The notes: a model not told the origin generated them from the sequence alone. A stretch of 64,000 nt of DNA from Chitinophagales bacterium (GCA_017303395.1 JAFLBN010000003.1:186001-250000), one strand, 5' to 3'. Positions 26,758 to 36,416 are shown, counted from the first letter of the stretch. Numbers and translations are program-made.

Positions 26758-27796
26758 CCAGCAAGATACCGCTGTTGTCATACTTAGCTATAATGGCAGA
26801 AAATGGCATGAGCAGTTTCTTCCACTTATTGTATCAGAAGCACATACAGGGTATGATGTAATAGTTGTAGATAATGCATCTACAGATGATACATATCAGT
26901 ACCTGAAAGATAATTACCCCTCTGTACAAACACTGCAAATAGGTGTTAACAGAGGGTTTTCTAATGGCTATGCAGAAGCCCTCAAACAAATACAGGCCAA
27001 ATACTACATTCTGCTAAGCTCCGATTTTGAAGTAACGCAAGGTTGGTATCCCCCACTGTTGCATGCTATGCAACGCTATCAGGGATTAGCCGCCTGCCAG
27101 CCTAAAATCAGATACTGGAGAGAGCGTGAGTACTTTGAGTATGCTGGCGCAGGTGGTGGTTTTATGGACAATCTTGGCTACCTCTTCTGCCGTGGCCGCA
27201 TCTTCAATACATTAGAAAAAGACGAAGGGCAGTATAACGATGATATAGAAGTTTTTTGGGCTTCTGGCGGATGCCTGATGGTGCGTGCAGACCTGTATCA
27301 CAAAGCAGGGGGCTTGGACCATGACCTATATGCGCACATGGAGGAAGTAGACCTCTGCTGGAGGCTTAAAAACATGGGGTACAAGATTGGTTATATTGGT
27401 CAATCTACAGTGTATCACGTAGGTGGCAGTGTTATCAGCTATGGCAGCCCGCAAAAGCTGTATTACAACTTCCGAAACAGCCTTATTCTGCTTACCAAAA
27501 ACGAACGTACCTCGAAACTGCTATGGCTATTCCCGCTGCGACTGGTACTGGATGGTGTAGCAGGACTGCAGATGATGGCAGGGGGCAAATTCAAAGAAAC
27601 CTTTACTATCGTCAAAGCGCATTTCCACTTCTATGGCAGTATAGGCAAATGGCTGCAACGCCGCAAAGAAGCAAAAAAGCTGATAACCCACCGCAATATG
27701 AGCGGCATCTATGGCAAAAGCATTGTTTGGCAGTATTTTGCCTTGCGGAAAAAGACTTTTTCTAAGCTGAATTGGACTCCTGATAAACTTAGTTAA
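26747..27796 (+). CDS. Family 2 glycosyltransferase
   Basis: 349 residues with a GT-A fold: TAVVILSYNGRKW, VIVVDNASTDDTYQYL, a modified DxD (SSDFEVTQGW) and acceptor-side motifs EVFWASGGCLMVRADLY and HMEEVDLCWRLKNMGYKIGY. This pattern fits the rhamnosyl/galactofuranosyl-type GT2 enzymes that act on membrane-associated glycans. The C-terminus has an amphipathic, basic region (residues about 245-300) likely to contact the membrane. Sugar and acceptor are unknown. The start codon sits inside a hairpin. Confidence 0.9.
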   Translation: MIICQQDTAVVILSYNGRKWHEQFLPLIVSEAHTGYDVIVVDNASTDDTYQYLKDNYPSVQTLQIGVNRGFSNGYAEALKQIQAKYYILLSSDFEVTQGWYPPLLHAMQRYQGLAACQPKIRYWREREYFEYAGAGGGFMDNLGYLFCRGRIFNTLEKDEGQYNDDIEVFWASGGCLMVRADLYHKAGGLDHDLYAHMEEVDLCWRLKNMGYKIGYIGQSTVYHVGGSVISYGSPQKLYYNFRNSLILLTKNERTSKLLWLFPLRLVLDGVAGLQMMAGGKFKETFTIVKAHFHFYGSIGKWLQRRKEAKKLITHRNMSGIYGKSIVWQYFALRKKTFSKLNWTPDKLS

Positions 27797-27916
27797 TCAT
27801 TTCCATTATCTTTTACCGACTAATCGGGGACGTTTACCGACAAACACATCTTTTTAGCCTAATAGGGCTTTACATAGCTATTCAGGGAATATACTTTTAC
27901 ATCATAAATACGATTT

Positions 27917-28675
27917 GTGATGAAACATAATATTCAGGACTGGAAACAATATGACAATATGGGGCGCTACCGTCGTCCTCGCCACAATGGCGATAAAGTA
28001 TGGTTCGGTGTAGCAATCGCCTTGTTCGGTGTTTTACTTTTCGCAAAAAAAGTTCTCGGCCTTTATTTTGACTGGCATACGCTGTGGCCTGTAGTGCTGA
28101 TAGCTGTAGGTATGCTGATTGGTATCAAGAAGCGCTTTCAGGGGCATGCATGGTGGATATTATCGCTGATAGGTGGCGCACACCTGATACCTGAGTTTAT
28201 GATCGGGGAAACCAACTCATCAAACTTAGTGCTGCCGCTCGCACTGATAATTGGTGGTGTGGTAATGGTGCTGAACAGCAGAAAAAAAAACACTGCATAC
28301 AAAAACCATATGCAGGTAGTTACCAATAACGAAAATGAGCTGAACATAGAAGTAACATTTGCGGGAAGAAAGGAAATAGTAACATCTAAAGATTTTAAGG
28401 GCGGCAACATCAGTGCTACGTTTGGCGGAGTTGAGGTAAATATGGTACAGGCAGACGGTACAGGTACAATGGCACTGAATTGTAATGTGGCTTTTGGCGG
28501 AGTAGAATTGATAGTACCTTCTCACTGGGAAATAAAGAATGAGATTCAGCCAACACTAGGCAGTGTAGAAGACCGTAGGGCAATGAGGATGAATACATCT
28601 GCATCTGAAGAAAAGAAAGTACTTGTGTTGAGAGGTTCGTGCAGCTTTGGCAGCATTGAAATTAAATCTTACTAA
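27917..28675 (+). CDS. LiaF-like membrane protein
   Basis: 252 residues. Three or four TM helices in the first about 125 residues (VWFGVAIALFGVLLFAKKVL, LWPVVLIAVGMLIG, LALIIGGVVMVLNS), then a soluble beta domain with repeated GGVEVN and GGVELIVP motifs as in LiaF C-terminal domains. Relatives tune envelope-stress two-component systems. It is followed at once by a terminator and then by a DUF4288/LytS/LytTR cluster it might feed into (inference). Confidence 0.82.
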   Translation: MMKHNIQDWKQYDNMGRYRRPRHNGDKVWFGVAIALFGVLLFAKKVLGLYFDWHTLWPVVLIAVGMLIGIKKRFQGHAWWILSLIGGAHLIPEFMIGETNSSNLVLPLALIIGGVVMVLNSRKKNTAYKNHMQVVTNNENELNIEVTFAGRKEIVTSKDFKGGNISATFGGVEVNMVQADGTGTMALNCNVAFGGVELIVPSHWEIKNEIQPTLGSVEDRRAMRMNTSASEEKKVLVLRGSCSFGSIEIKSY

Positions 28676-28681
28676 AACACC

Positions 28682-28709
28682 ACACCCGATGCTTGTTTCG
28701 GGTGTTTTT
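28682..28709 (+). terminator. Intrinsic terminator after LiaF-like gene
   Basis: Stem ACACCCGA/TCGGGTGT with an 8-nt loop followed by TTTT, located 6 bp after the LiaF-like stop codon. Confidence 0.75.
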
Positions 28710-28723
28710 AATACACACGGGTT

Positions 28724-29059
28724 ATGAAAGCCTATACTGCACAGATTATTTACAGAATTAAATGCGACGGCGTTTCGACCGAGCAATATGAAGAACAATG
28801 GAGGCTAGTGTTTGCCGATGAAATAAGAGAAGCACTATTTCAGGCAAGGGTTGTGGGAAAAGAAGAAGAAGCAACATTTGTAGACAGGCATGGCCGTACC
28901 GTATCTTGGGAACTGGTGGCGGTAAAAGACCTGCAGGAAGTAGATGTAAAACACGGTAGCCTGCTATTCTCTTCTGTAAGAGAAGTAGAGCCCATAGCTT
29001 CTCCCCTGTGGTCTGAACCTGAAATAGCTAAAAACAAAAAAGCGGATACTTGGCATTAA
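28724..29059 (+). CDS. DUF4288 protein
   Basis: 111 residues matching DUF4288 (AQIIYRIKCDG at the start, EQWRLVFADEIREALFQA, WELVAVKDLQEV). Small cytosolic alpha/beta protein with no known activity. Its last 10 bp overlap the start of the LytS-like kinase gene, so the two are co-translated. Confidence 0.8.
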   Translation: MKAYTAQIIYRIKCDGVSTEQYEEQWRLVFADEIREALFQARVVGKEEEATFVDRHGRTVSWELVAVKDLQEVDVKHGSLLFSSVREVEPIASPLWSEPEIAKNKKADTWH

Positions 29060-30084
29060 TCAACAAACATCTGCGTTGGTTACTACCCTTGCTGGCATTC
29101 ATTATCTGGTGCCTGCAGGCAGGGTATCTATTTTACTATGAGGGCCTCGGCCTCAATGTAGCCCTGATAGACAGCTCTGTAAACATGGGGATACTGGCAT
29201 TAGCTATATGGGGTATGCTGCTGGTGGTAAATGCCTACCCTACCCGCGTTGGTGTTACACTGTATGCATTGCTGATAGGCACTTTCTTTGCTATAGCAGG
29301 TGGATTCACCACATGGATGATATTGAAGCTAATTTTTAAAAACCCAGTACATCATTATCTTGATTGGCTGGCTTATAGCATGCCTGTTAGGTATTTCTCT
29401 AATTGGCTGATATGTGGATGGATAGCTACTTACAGCGCCATTGTAAAAGAAGCTGAAACAATTGAGAAGAAATTCCTAAAACAAAACGACCTTACCAACC
29501 TGCACCGCGAGGCAGAGCTATATAAGCTACGTCAGCAATTACAACCACACTTTCTATACAACAGCCTCAACTCTATCAGTGCATTAACAATGATTGAGCC
29601 TTCTAAGGCACAGGATATGATAGGTAAGCTTTCAGACTTTTTGCGCCGCTCGGTGAAGCGCGATGGGCAGGAGCGCATACCACTGACTGAAGAGTTAGAA
29701 TATATAGAAGCTTACCTGTCGATAGAATCGGTACGCTTTGGCGACAGGCTTAAAATTGTTTACAACAAAAGCTTTGACCCAAGAGCAGAGATACCGCCTT
29801 TCATACTACAACCTGTAATGGAAAATGCCATTAAATTTGGCTTGTATGGAAAAACTGGTGAAGTAACAATTAGTGTAGACATCAGCCAGAAAGATTCAAT
29901 GCTGATAGTCAATGTTACCAATCCGTACGACAAAGACAATCAGCCAAGCCGTGGTACAGGTTTCGGCTTGGAGGGCATAAAACGAAGGCTGTACCTGTTA
30001 TTTACCCGTACAGACTTACTGGATGTAAGTAAGACAGAAACAGAATTCACCACAACACTAAGCATACCGCAGACATATGCATAA
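29050..30084 (+). CDS. LytS/YehU-type sensor histidine kinase
   Basis: 344 residues. About four TM helices in residues 8-130, then the His_kinase domain with QLQPHFLYNSLNSISAL (phospho-His167) and an HATPase segment (QPVMENAIKFGLYG, GTGFGLEGIKRRL). No ATG lies near the N-terminus, so TTG 29050 is the likely start; it overlaps DUF4288 by 10 bp. The 8-bp overlap with the LytTR regulator downstream marks a classic kinase/regulator pair at the membrane. Confidence 0.9.
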   Translation: MALINKHLRWLLPLLAFIIWCLQAGYLFYYEGLGLNVALIDSSVNMGILALAIWGMLLVVNAYPTRVGVTLYALLIGTFFAIAGGFTTWMILKLIFKNPVHHYLDWLAYSMPVRYFSNWLICGWIATYSAIVKEAETIEKKFLKQNDLTNLHREAELYKLRQQLQPHFLYNSLNSISALTMIEPSKAQDMIGKLSDFLRRSVKRDGQERIPLTEELEYIEAYLSIESVRFGDRLKIVYNKSFDPRAEIPPFILQPVMENAIKFGLYGKTGEVTISVDISQKDSMLIVNVTNPYDKDNQPSRGTGFGLEGIKRRLYLLFTRTDLLDVSKTETEFTTTLSIPQTYA

Positions 30085-30814
30085 GGTAATTATCATTGAC
30101 GACGAACCATTGGCAAGGCAACTAGTACGTGCCTTCCTTCAACAGCATACAGGTTTTGAAATAGCTGCCGAGTGCGGCGATGGATTTGAAGGCTTCAAAG
30201 CCATACAAGAGCATACACCTGATCTGATATTTCTGGATGTGCAGATGCCAAAGCTGAACGGTTTTGAAATGCTGGAATTGCTGGATGAAAAGCCGTCTGT
30301 GATATTTACAACAGCTTTTGATGAGTATGCCATGAAGGCATTTGAGGCGAATGCTATTGACTATTTACTGAAGCCTATAGCTAAAGAACGCTTTGATAAA
30401 GCTGTCTCCAAATGGCAGGCATCTGCAACTGCAAGTCAAAAACAAAGCATAGAACAACTACAGGTTAGCAATGTGTACGAAGGCTACCAACACCGTATCG
30501 TGGTAAAAGATAATGGGCTGATACGCATTATACCTGCAGACGATATTGAATTCATAGAGGCTAATGATGACTATATAAAAATAGTAACCAAAGACGCTAG
30601 CTACCTGAAGAAAAGCACGCTAAGCCAGGTAGAGCAAAGCCTAAATCCGCAACACTTTGTGCGTGTACACCGTTCATACATCATACCAATATCCCAACTG
30701 GTACGTATAGAACCGTACGAAAAAGAAAGCCACATTGCATTGCTGCAATGTGGCGCTAAAATTCCTGTTAGTAAAAGCGGAATGACTAAACTAAAAACTA
30801 CCCTCGGGTGGTAA
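30077..30814 (+). CDS. LytTR-family response regulator
   Basis: 245 residues. Receiver domain with IDDEP and phospho-acceptor Asp54 (LIFLDVQMPKLNG), Thr and Lys switch residues (FTTAFDEYA, LLKPI), then a LytTR DNA-binding domain (residues about 145-245) with FIEANDDYIKI and FVRVHRSYIIPISQLVRIEPY. Partner of the overlapping LytS-type kinase. An 11-bp perfect inverted repeat lies near its 3' end (30729-30754). Confidence 0.92.
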   Translation: MHKVIIIDDEPLARQLVRAFLQQHTGFEIAAECGDGFEGFKAIQEHTPDLIFLDVQMPKLNGFEMLELLDEKPSVIFTTAFDEYAMKAFEANAIDYLLKPIAKERFDKAVSKWQASATASQKQSIEQLQVSNVYEGYQHRIVVKDNGLIRIIPADDIEFIEANDDYIKIVTKDASYLKKSTLSQVEQSLNPQHFVRVHRSYIIPISQLVRIEPYEKESHIALLQCGAKIPVSKSGMTKLKTTLGW

Positions 30815-30815
30815 G

Positions 30816-31115
30816 TTAGTCTGCCTTTGTAGGATTTATCTTTTTATCTATCACATACCTTACCAACAGTCCACCTCCTACTTCCATTGCATAGAATGTA
30901 AGCACTTTAACAGGATTATTGAAAAGATAAGTCTGTATGCTATTCATATCCAAAGCTCCTCTATAACCAAGCACCGCAAAGAAAGAGCCAATAAACATGC
31001 CTCCAACTATTGCCGCTATGGTAATCAATATCCAGTTTGTTCTGTTAAGACCTTTCTTTCTGGCAAGATTTCCGTTGGTAAAACAGAAGACGAAAATTAT
31101 AAGTACATCCAGCAT
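30816..31115 (-). CDS. Hypothetical small membrane protein
   Basis: 99 residues with three likely TM helices (LDVLIIFVFCF, WILITIAAIVGGMFIGSFFAVLG, VLTFYAMEVGGGLLVRYV). Not recognised. It ends 1 bp from the LytTR stop on the opposite strand and follows the ColD-like gene by 8 bp, so it is probably co-transcribed with it. Confidence 0.65.
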   Translation of the reverse strand: MLDVLIIFVFCFTNGNLARKKGLNRTNWILITIAAIVGGMFIGSFFAVLGYRGALDMNSIQTYLFNNPVKVLTFYAMEVGGGLLVRYVIDKKINPTKAD

Positions 31116-31123
31116 TATATAAC

Positions 31124-32329
31124 TTAGATATTCTTCATAAACTCAGTCACACTTTCCATTACATGGCTTATCTGAGCATCATTCAGACCATGATGACAAG
31201 CCAGTAACATACCACCACGCATCACTTTGTCAGCCTCAGGATAGCCACCACTCGCAGCTTTGTGCTCATAGTTTTTGAAGCCCGGTTGACGCAGAATGTT
31301 TCCTGTGAATACTGTACGTGTTTGTATGTTCCTCTTCTCAAGGAATATCTGCATATCTCTGCGGATGAACGGAGCACTTTCGCGAACTGTTGTAGCGAAT
31401 GCCAACCAACCAGTACGAGAGTCAGGCAATTGCTTAGGTAGAATGAAGTGCTCTTCATATTGGGCAAAGAACTCGCGCATGCGGCGATAGTTCTCTGTAC
31501 GCGTGTTTATATTATGAGCCAGATCATCCAATTGTACATTACCGAAAGCAGCACCAAGTTCAGATGGCTCTATATTGTAGCCAGGTTCTTCAAATACAAA
31601 CTTGGCATCGTATGGGATACCTTCAATTTCTACATTGAAACGGTTTTCAATTTTTTCACTTTCTACAAACAGAGAAGAGCTACGGCCCCAGCTACGCAAC
31701 AAACGGCCACGGTCATAGAATGCCTCTGTGTTTACGCAAAGCATACCACCATTACCCGCACAGTTAATGATGTGAGAACCATAGAAACTGGTAGTACTCA
31801 TATCTGTAAAACGTCCTGAAGATGCGCCACCTATTTCTGCCCCCAGCGTATCAGCAGAATCTTCCAGTACAAACAGATTGTACTTATCTGCCAGCTCACG
31901 CAGTTTTTGCCAGTCAGGCAGGTTACCTATCAGGTTAGGGATAATCATAGCCTTCGTTTTAGGCGTAATCATCTCCTCTACCTTATTTACATCAATATTA
32001 TAAGTACCCTCTTCAACATCTACAAACGCAGGCACCCAACCTTTCTTAACGATTGGTGCGACTGTTGTAGAGAAAGTAAGTGTAGGTGTGATGATTTCTG
32101 AACCGGGTTCAAAATCCAAGAGGTCGGCAGCAAGATACAGAGCAGATGAACCGCTGTTTACCATGATACCATATTTTTTGGCATACAATGCCGCTACACG
32201 CTCTTCCATTCTGCGCACATGCTTGCCCATTTGGGTACTGCTGCGCAAAACCTGCATTACTGCATCAATTTCTTTTTCTCCGTATACTGCTTTGCCGTAC
32301 GGAACGTGCACATAATCCGTTTGTACCAT
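31124..32329 (-). CDS. ColD/RfbH-type PLP-dependent sugar 3-dehydratase
   Basis: 401 residues of the DegT/DnrJ/EryC1/StrS fold: NSGSSALYLA, TPTLTFSTTVAPIVKKGW, LEDSADTLG. At the position of the PLP-binding Lys in aminotransferases the sequence reads SFYGSHIINC, with His186. A His there is the mark of ColD and RfbH/E1, which remove the 3-hydroxyl of a 4-keto-6-deoxy sugar rather than transaminate. I therefore call it a 3-dehydratase for 3,6-dideoxyhexose synthesis. No other dideoxysugar genes are nearby. Confidence 0.85.
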   Translation of the reverse strand: MVQTDYVHVPYGKAVYGEKEIDAVMQVLRSSTQMGKHVRRMEERVAALYAKKYGIMVNSGSSALYLAADLLDFEPGSEIITPTLTFSTTVAPIVKKGWVPAFVDVEEGTYNIDVNKVEEMITPKTKAMIIPNLIGNLPDWQKLRELADKYNLFVLEDSADTLGAEIGGASSGRFTDMSTTSFYGSHIINCAGNGGMLCVNTEAFYDRGRLLRSWGRSSSLFVESEKIENRFNVEIEGIPYDAKFVFEEPGYNIEPSELGAAFGNVQLDDLAHNINTRTENYRRMREFFAQYEEHFILPKQLPDSRTGWLAFATTVRESAPFIRRDMQIFLEKRNIQTRTVFTGNILRQPGFKNYEHKAASGGYPEADKVMRGGMLLACHHGLNDAQISHVMESVTEFMKNI

Positions 32330-32415
32330 ATTTATAGATTAGATTGCGAATGTAATAGTAAACCCACAAAATATATAATTAACGCGTTGCGAAAATGATT
32401 GTTTAAGAAATGTTT

Positions 32416-32449
32416 AATAAAAAAGCCCCCATTAGGAGGCTTTTTTATT
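32416..32449 (-). terminator. Bidirectional intrinsic terminator
   Basis: Stem AATAAAAAAGCC/GGCTTTTTTATT with an inner CC/GG extension across one mismatch and a 4-nt loop. It lies 16 bp after the M16 peptidase stop. A- and T-runs on both sides allow function on either strand. Confidence 0.8.
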
Positions 32450-32464
32450 AATTGACAATTATTT

Positions 32465-35314
32465 CTATTTAATAGGATTACCATCCCTATCCAGTTCCAC
32501 AACCTCAAATCCACAGTTTTTAATACCTTCAAAGACTTTTGCCTTATCACCTACCAACACAATATTCACTTTATCTATGGCCGGCAACTTCTCTGTGCTA
32601 TACAGTTTCAAATCTCCTGCTTTCATATTCATCAGGATATCATTCTGTTTTTTGGTATAGTCTGATGGTAGGTTGTATTCAATAATACGAGACAGGAAGC
32701 CTGCTTTCTGCATTTGCGACTCGTATTTACGAGCATCACTCTGTACCATTGAGCTTTTTGTAAATGCCAATTCTTCTTCTGTAACACCGCCGTTCTTAAA
32801 CTCTTTCCACAATTTTACGATATCGTTCAGCGCACTATCTGTAGCTACTGCTTTGATACCTGCACTGAAAGTATATGTACCTGTATATTTATCGCCGTTG
32901 AAAGAAGACCTTGCACCATATGTCCAACCACGTTCTTCACGCAGGTCGAGGTTCAAACGGCTATTAAATGCACCACCAAAAGGGAAGTTCATAATGCTTG
33001 ATTTATAATAATCATCAAACGCATCATAACGCATACCTGTTACAGAACCTATCCTAAATTCTGTTTGTGCAGCTTTCGGAACATCGACAAAATATATTTT
33101 AGTCTTCCCTATTGCCGGTGTTGCAGATGGCAATTGAGGAAGTTGTACCGGCTTATCATTCAGCTTGTTGATGAAATTGATTTTGCTCAGTATTTCATCT
33201 TTATTCACATCACCTACCACTATCACCTCAGCACCATTACGTGTAAAATAGCTGTCGTAGTAAGCCTGCATGTCGCTCAACTGTATGTTGTTGATAGTTT
33301 TCTCTGTTCCACTTGATGGCCAACCCAGTACATTATCATTGCCGTATGATATCTTATCGTAGATAACACTTGCTATATAGTTAGGGCGAACCATAGCATT
33401 TTTGATGCCCTCGATATTGCGCTTTTTGATGTTGGCAAAAGCTTCTTCCGTAAACTTAGGGTTCAACAAACGTTCTTCTAACAGTGACAATGTTTTATCA
33501 AGGTTTTTGCGTAAAGATCGAACGCTAACATTAATACCGTCAAAATCTGCCCCTACGCTGATGCTGCTACCAAGTTTATCCAACTCTACACTGAATGCTT
33601 CTGCTGTGTAGTTTTTAGTATCCTCGTCCATCATATCAGCAAACATGGACACCAAACCAGCTTTGTCAGGTGTTTTAGCCTCCAGCATTCTGCCGCCATC
33701 AAAGTGCATCAATATAGTCACCACTGGTATTTCGTCTGATTTTGCACCTATAACTTTTATGTTTGCAGGCAGGCTTTCTGTCCAGTAATCAGGTACTTTT
33801 ACAACAGGGTTCGGACCATTACCCGGTATCTTGCTACGGTCGAAGTTATCTTTTGCTTTATTATACTTCAGGCCATTGTAGCCATAATCAGGAGACTTGT
33901 AAGACGGATCTTTTTTAGCTTCGTAATTATCGGCAAGTGCTTTATTTGCTTCGTCGCCTTTGGTTACTACGCTCACTATCAGTGCATGTTTGCCTTTTAT
34001 GTATTTGTTATATACACGCATTACGTCTTCTTTGGTAACGCTTGTATAACGCTTCAGTTCTTTGCCAATATAGTTTGCATCGCCTGTGAAGGTATAGTAT
34101 GCTGCCAATTGAGAAACTTTGCGTGAAACACTTTCAAGGCCATTAATAGTACTGCTTTCCGCACTATTGCGGAATTTTTCAATATCCTCATCTGTCACAC
34201 CACGTTTTTCAAACTCTGCCAACGACTCTCTTACCAGCTTTTCCATGTCTGCCAGTTTTTGTCCCGGGAATGGTATTACGCTGAAAGAGAATTCACCTGC
34301 GAGCTCACTACTGCTATTAAACGCAGATGCACTCGATGCTTTCTGTGTTTTTACCAGATTTTTATAGAGTATAGAATTTTTACCCTGTCCTATTATCTCT
34401 GCGAGACAGTCTAACGCTGCCTCATCATTGTTGTAGGTAGGCACACTTGGGTAAGTGATACGCAACATTGGCGTCTTTGCATAGTTATCGAGCATTGACA
34501 CATACCTGTCTTTCTCCAAATTTACAGATGGTACTTTTACAGGCTTAACCTCTGGCCCTTTAGGAATAGAGCCAAAATATTTCTCTACCAGTTTCACAAC
34601 ATCTTCGGTGTTTACATCACCACCTACTGTTACTACAGCATTGTTAGGGCCATACCAGCGCAGGAAGAAGTTTTTCAGGTCGTTTACGTTCACTGAATTC
34701 AGGTCTTCTATATAGCCGATAGTGAGCCAAGAATACGGGTGCCCGTAAGGATAGAAGTTTTTAGACGAAAACTCACCAACCAACCCGTATGGCCTGTTGT
34801 CGTAGTTTTGTCCGCGTTCGTTTTTAACGGTTGCACGCTGCACTTCAAATTTCTTTTGCGTAACTGCATCCAGTAAGAAACCCATACGGTCAGCTTCCAG
34901 CCACAGCATTTTTTCAAGCTGGTTGCTTGGTACGGTTTCAAAGTAGTTAGTACGGTCGCGATTGGTAGTACCATTGAGTGTACCACCTGCTTCTGTTATT
35001 ATTTTAAAGTGTTGTTCATCAGCTACGTTATCAGAGCCTTGGAACATCATATGCTCGAAGAAGTGAGCGAAGCCTGATTTACCGATTTCTTCCCTTGCAC
35101 TACCTACGTGATACGTAACATCTACGTGTACAATAGGGTCCGAGTGGTCTTCATGTACTATAAGTGTCAAACCATTCGGCAATACATACTTTTTATAAGG
35201 TATTACCACCTCATTGCCTTTTTTCGCAACGGTTTCTACAAGTTTAGCTTGTGCGTATGCACCGTTTATGCTCAATACTGCAACGGCACACAACGACAAT
35301 AGGATACGTTTCAT
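32465..35314 (-). CDS. M16-family zinc metallopeptidase (two-domain)
   Basis: 949-residue secreted peptidase with a signal peptide (MKRILLSLCAVAVLSINGAYA). The first half carries the inverted zinc motif HFFEH (His84, Glu87, His88) with downstream NERGQNYDNRPYG; the second half is a catalytically silent M16_C-type repeat (LNLDLREERGWTYGARSSF). Relatives are pitrilysin-like and act in the periplasm, often on small peptides. It stands as a single gene with its own terminator. Length is normal for fused M16A/M16B forms. Confidence 0.93.
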   Translation of the reverse strand: MKRILLSLCAVAVLSINGAYAQAKLVETVAKKGNEVVIPYKKYVLPNGLTLIVHEDHSDPIVHVDVTYHVGSAREEIGKSGFAHFFEHMMFQGSDNVADEQHFKIITEAGGTLNGTTNRDRTNYFETVPSNQLEKMLWLEADRMGFLLDAVTQKKFEVQRATVKNERGQNYDNRPYGLVGEFSSKNFYPYGHPYSWLTIGYIEDLNSVNVNDLKNFFLRWYGPNNAVVTVGGDVNTEDVVKLVEKYFGSIPKGPEVKPVKVPSVNLEKDRYVSMLDNYAKTPMLRITYPSVPTYNNDEAALDCLAEIIGQGKNSILYKNLVKTQKASSASAFNSSSELAGEFSFSVIPFPGQKLADMEKLVRESLAEFEKRGVTDEDIEKFRNSAESSTINGLESVSRKVSQLAAYYTFTGDANYIGKELKRYTSVTKEDVMRVYNKYIKGKHALIVSVVTKGDEANKALADNYEAKKDPSYKSPDYGYNGLKYNKAKDNFDRSKIPGNGPNPVVKVPDYWTESLPANIKVIGAKSDEIPVVTILMHFDGGRMLEAKTPDKAGLVSMFADMMDEDTKNYTAEAFSVELDKLGSSISVGADFDGINVSVRSLRKNLDKTLSLLEERLLNPKFTEEAFANIKKRNIEGIKNAMVRPNYIASVIYDKISYGNDNVLGWPSSGTEKTINNIQLSDMQAYYDSYFTRNGAEVIVVGDVNKDEILSKINFINKLNDKPVQLPQLPSATPAIGKTKIYFVDVPKAAQTEFRIGSVTGMRYDAFDDYYKSSIMNFPFGGAFNSRLNLDLREERGWTYGARSSFNGDKYTGTYTFSAGIKAVATDSALNDIVKLWKEFKNGGVTEEELAFTKSSMVQSDARKYESQMQKAGFLSRIIEYNLPSDYTKKQNDILMNMKAGDLKLYSTEKLPAIDKVNIVLVGDKAKVFEGIKNCGFEVVELDRDGNPIK

Positions 35315-35366
35315 ATCTGTCTGTGTATTTGTGTAAATATAATTGTAAATGCTGTAGAATACTACC

Positions 35367-35867
35367 CTATTGTTGGGTAAGGGTAAAGACTACCCCAAGT
35401 ATATAATTGCCACCACTGTAACTAAAGCCGGGGTCTAAACGAGTATCAATGTCAAATGTATTACCGTTTGTAGTTGCAGGTCCTCTATTGCCAGTCTTTA
35501 ATGTTTGACCATTTACCGACAGTGGTGTAAAACTGGTATAACCGTTGCGCCTGATAGCCAATATACTGGAAGGCATATCTGCACTTGCCCCCATGCTCAT
35601 AGGTGTAAAAGTAGCGCTTTGAGACGCTACACTTACCTGCCAGTTAACATTGCTCTTTACTGCTATTGTAGCCGAATTATTTACCGTGATACCATTAAAG
35701 TAATCATTAGGGGTATTAAATGATATTACTCCTGTAAGATTGGTAAAATTGATACTCAAAACCGAATACACCCCAATAGTACCTGAAGAACTGCCATTAA
35801 ACGACTTTGATTGTGCCATAGCTGCACAAGACAATAGGAGTAATATGGCGGATAACAAAAGCCTCAT
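35367..35867 (-). CDS. Secreted beta-rich protein (pilin/WxL-like?), copy 1
   Basis: 166 residues: signal peptide (MRLLLSAILLLLSCAAMA), then mostly predicted beta strands rich in Ser, Thr and Asn, ending YILGVVFTLTQQ. The end resembles that of the gene that overlaps it upstream (SFTILYTMTQP), so the two are probably diverged paralogues. Function unknown; an assembled surface or adhesin subunit is suggested by the PapD-like chaperone encoded divergently next to them (inference). Confidence 0.6.
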   Translation of the reverse strand: MRLLLSAILLLLSCAAMAQSKSFNGSSSGTIGVYSVLSINFTNLTGVISFNTPNDYFNGITVNNSATIAVKSNVNWQVSVASQSATFTPMSMGASADMPSSILAIRRNGYTSFTPLSVNGQTLKTGNRGPATTNGNTFDIDTRLDPGFSYSGGNYILGVVFTLTQQ

Positions 35868-36337
35868 GGTTGTGTCATTGTGTACAGAATGGTAAAACTA
35901 TATTGCCCAATAGGGTAGGTATAACCCAAAGCCTTCAACCTCAGATTATAATAATAATTGAATACAGAGTTTGAGCTATATTGTCTGAATATCAACTGAT
36001 CTGATGTAGTTAGTGACAAAGGAGCATTTACAATGCCATATGCTCTGCTAGAATTGGTAGATGTGTAAACCAGTTGTATAGGATACGGGAACGCCATATA
36101 GCCTGAAGGCCCTGTATAACTGCTAAGCTTGGCATATACTGAACAGTTATTATTTCTGGACCTTACCCTAATTGTGATAGCCCCGTTTATTGTCTGGTCA
36201 TTCTCCAGAGTTTCAGGGGAATTGCAGTTAAAATTGAGGCTGGTATTGGTAATTACCTCCAAATAGTTGTTCCCGTTCTGGGCCTGAGCCTCGGAAACAA
36301 ATAAAAGTAATAGGTATGTGATTAGAAATAACCGCAT
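35864..36337 (-). CDS. Secreted beta-rich protein (pilin/WxL-like?), copy 2
   Basis: 157 residues from ATG 36337 (a TTG at 36346 is also possible). Signal peptide MRLFLITYLLLLFVSEAQA, then a beta-rich body with two Cys (NFNCNS and NNNCSV) that could form a disulfide, and the end YPIGQYSFTILYTMTQP. It overlaps the following gene by 4 bp (ATGA), which shows tight coupling. Divergent from a PapD-like chaperone across a short promoter region. Confidence 0.6.
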   Translation of the reverse strand: MRLFLITYLLLLFVSEAQAQNGNNYLEVITNTSLNFNCNSPETLENDQTINGAITIRVRSRNNNCSVYAKLSSYTGPSGYMAFPYPIQLVYTSTNSSRAYGIVNAPLSLTTSDQLIFRQYSSNSVFNYYYNLRLKALGYTYPIGQYSFTILYTMTQP

Positions 36338-36363
36338 TAGATGCAAGTTAATTGATAGTTTGT

Positions 36364-36392
36364 TTTGCTTTTGTTAAGTAAAAATACTTTTT
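36364..36392 (+). promoter_or_regulatory. Possible promoter of the chaperone gene
   Basis: TTTG (36364-36367) and TACTTTTT (from 36385) are separated by 17 bp and resemble the Bacteroidota TTTG/TAnnTTTG pair. The ATG follows 25 bp later. Confidence 0.3.
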
Positions 36393-36416
36393 TTGTGTAA
36401 CTATTTTAATACATAT

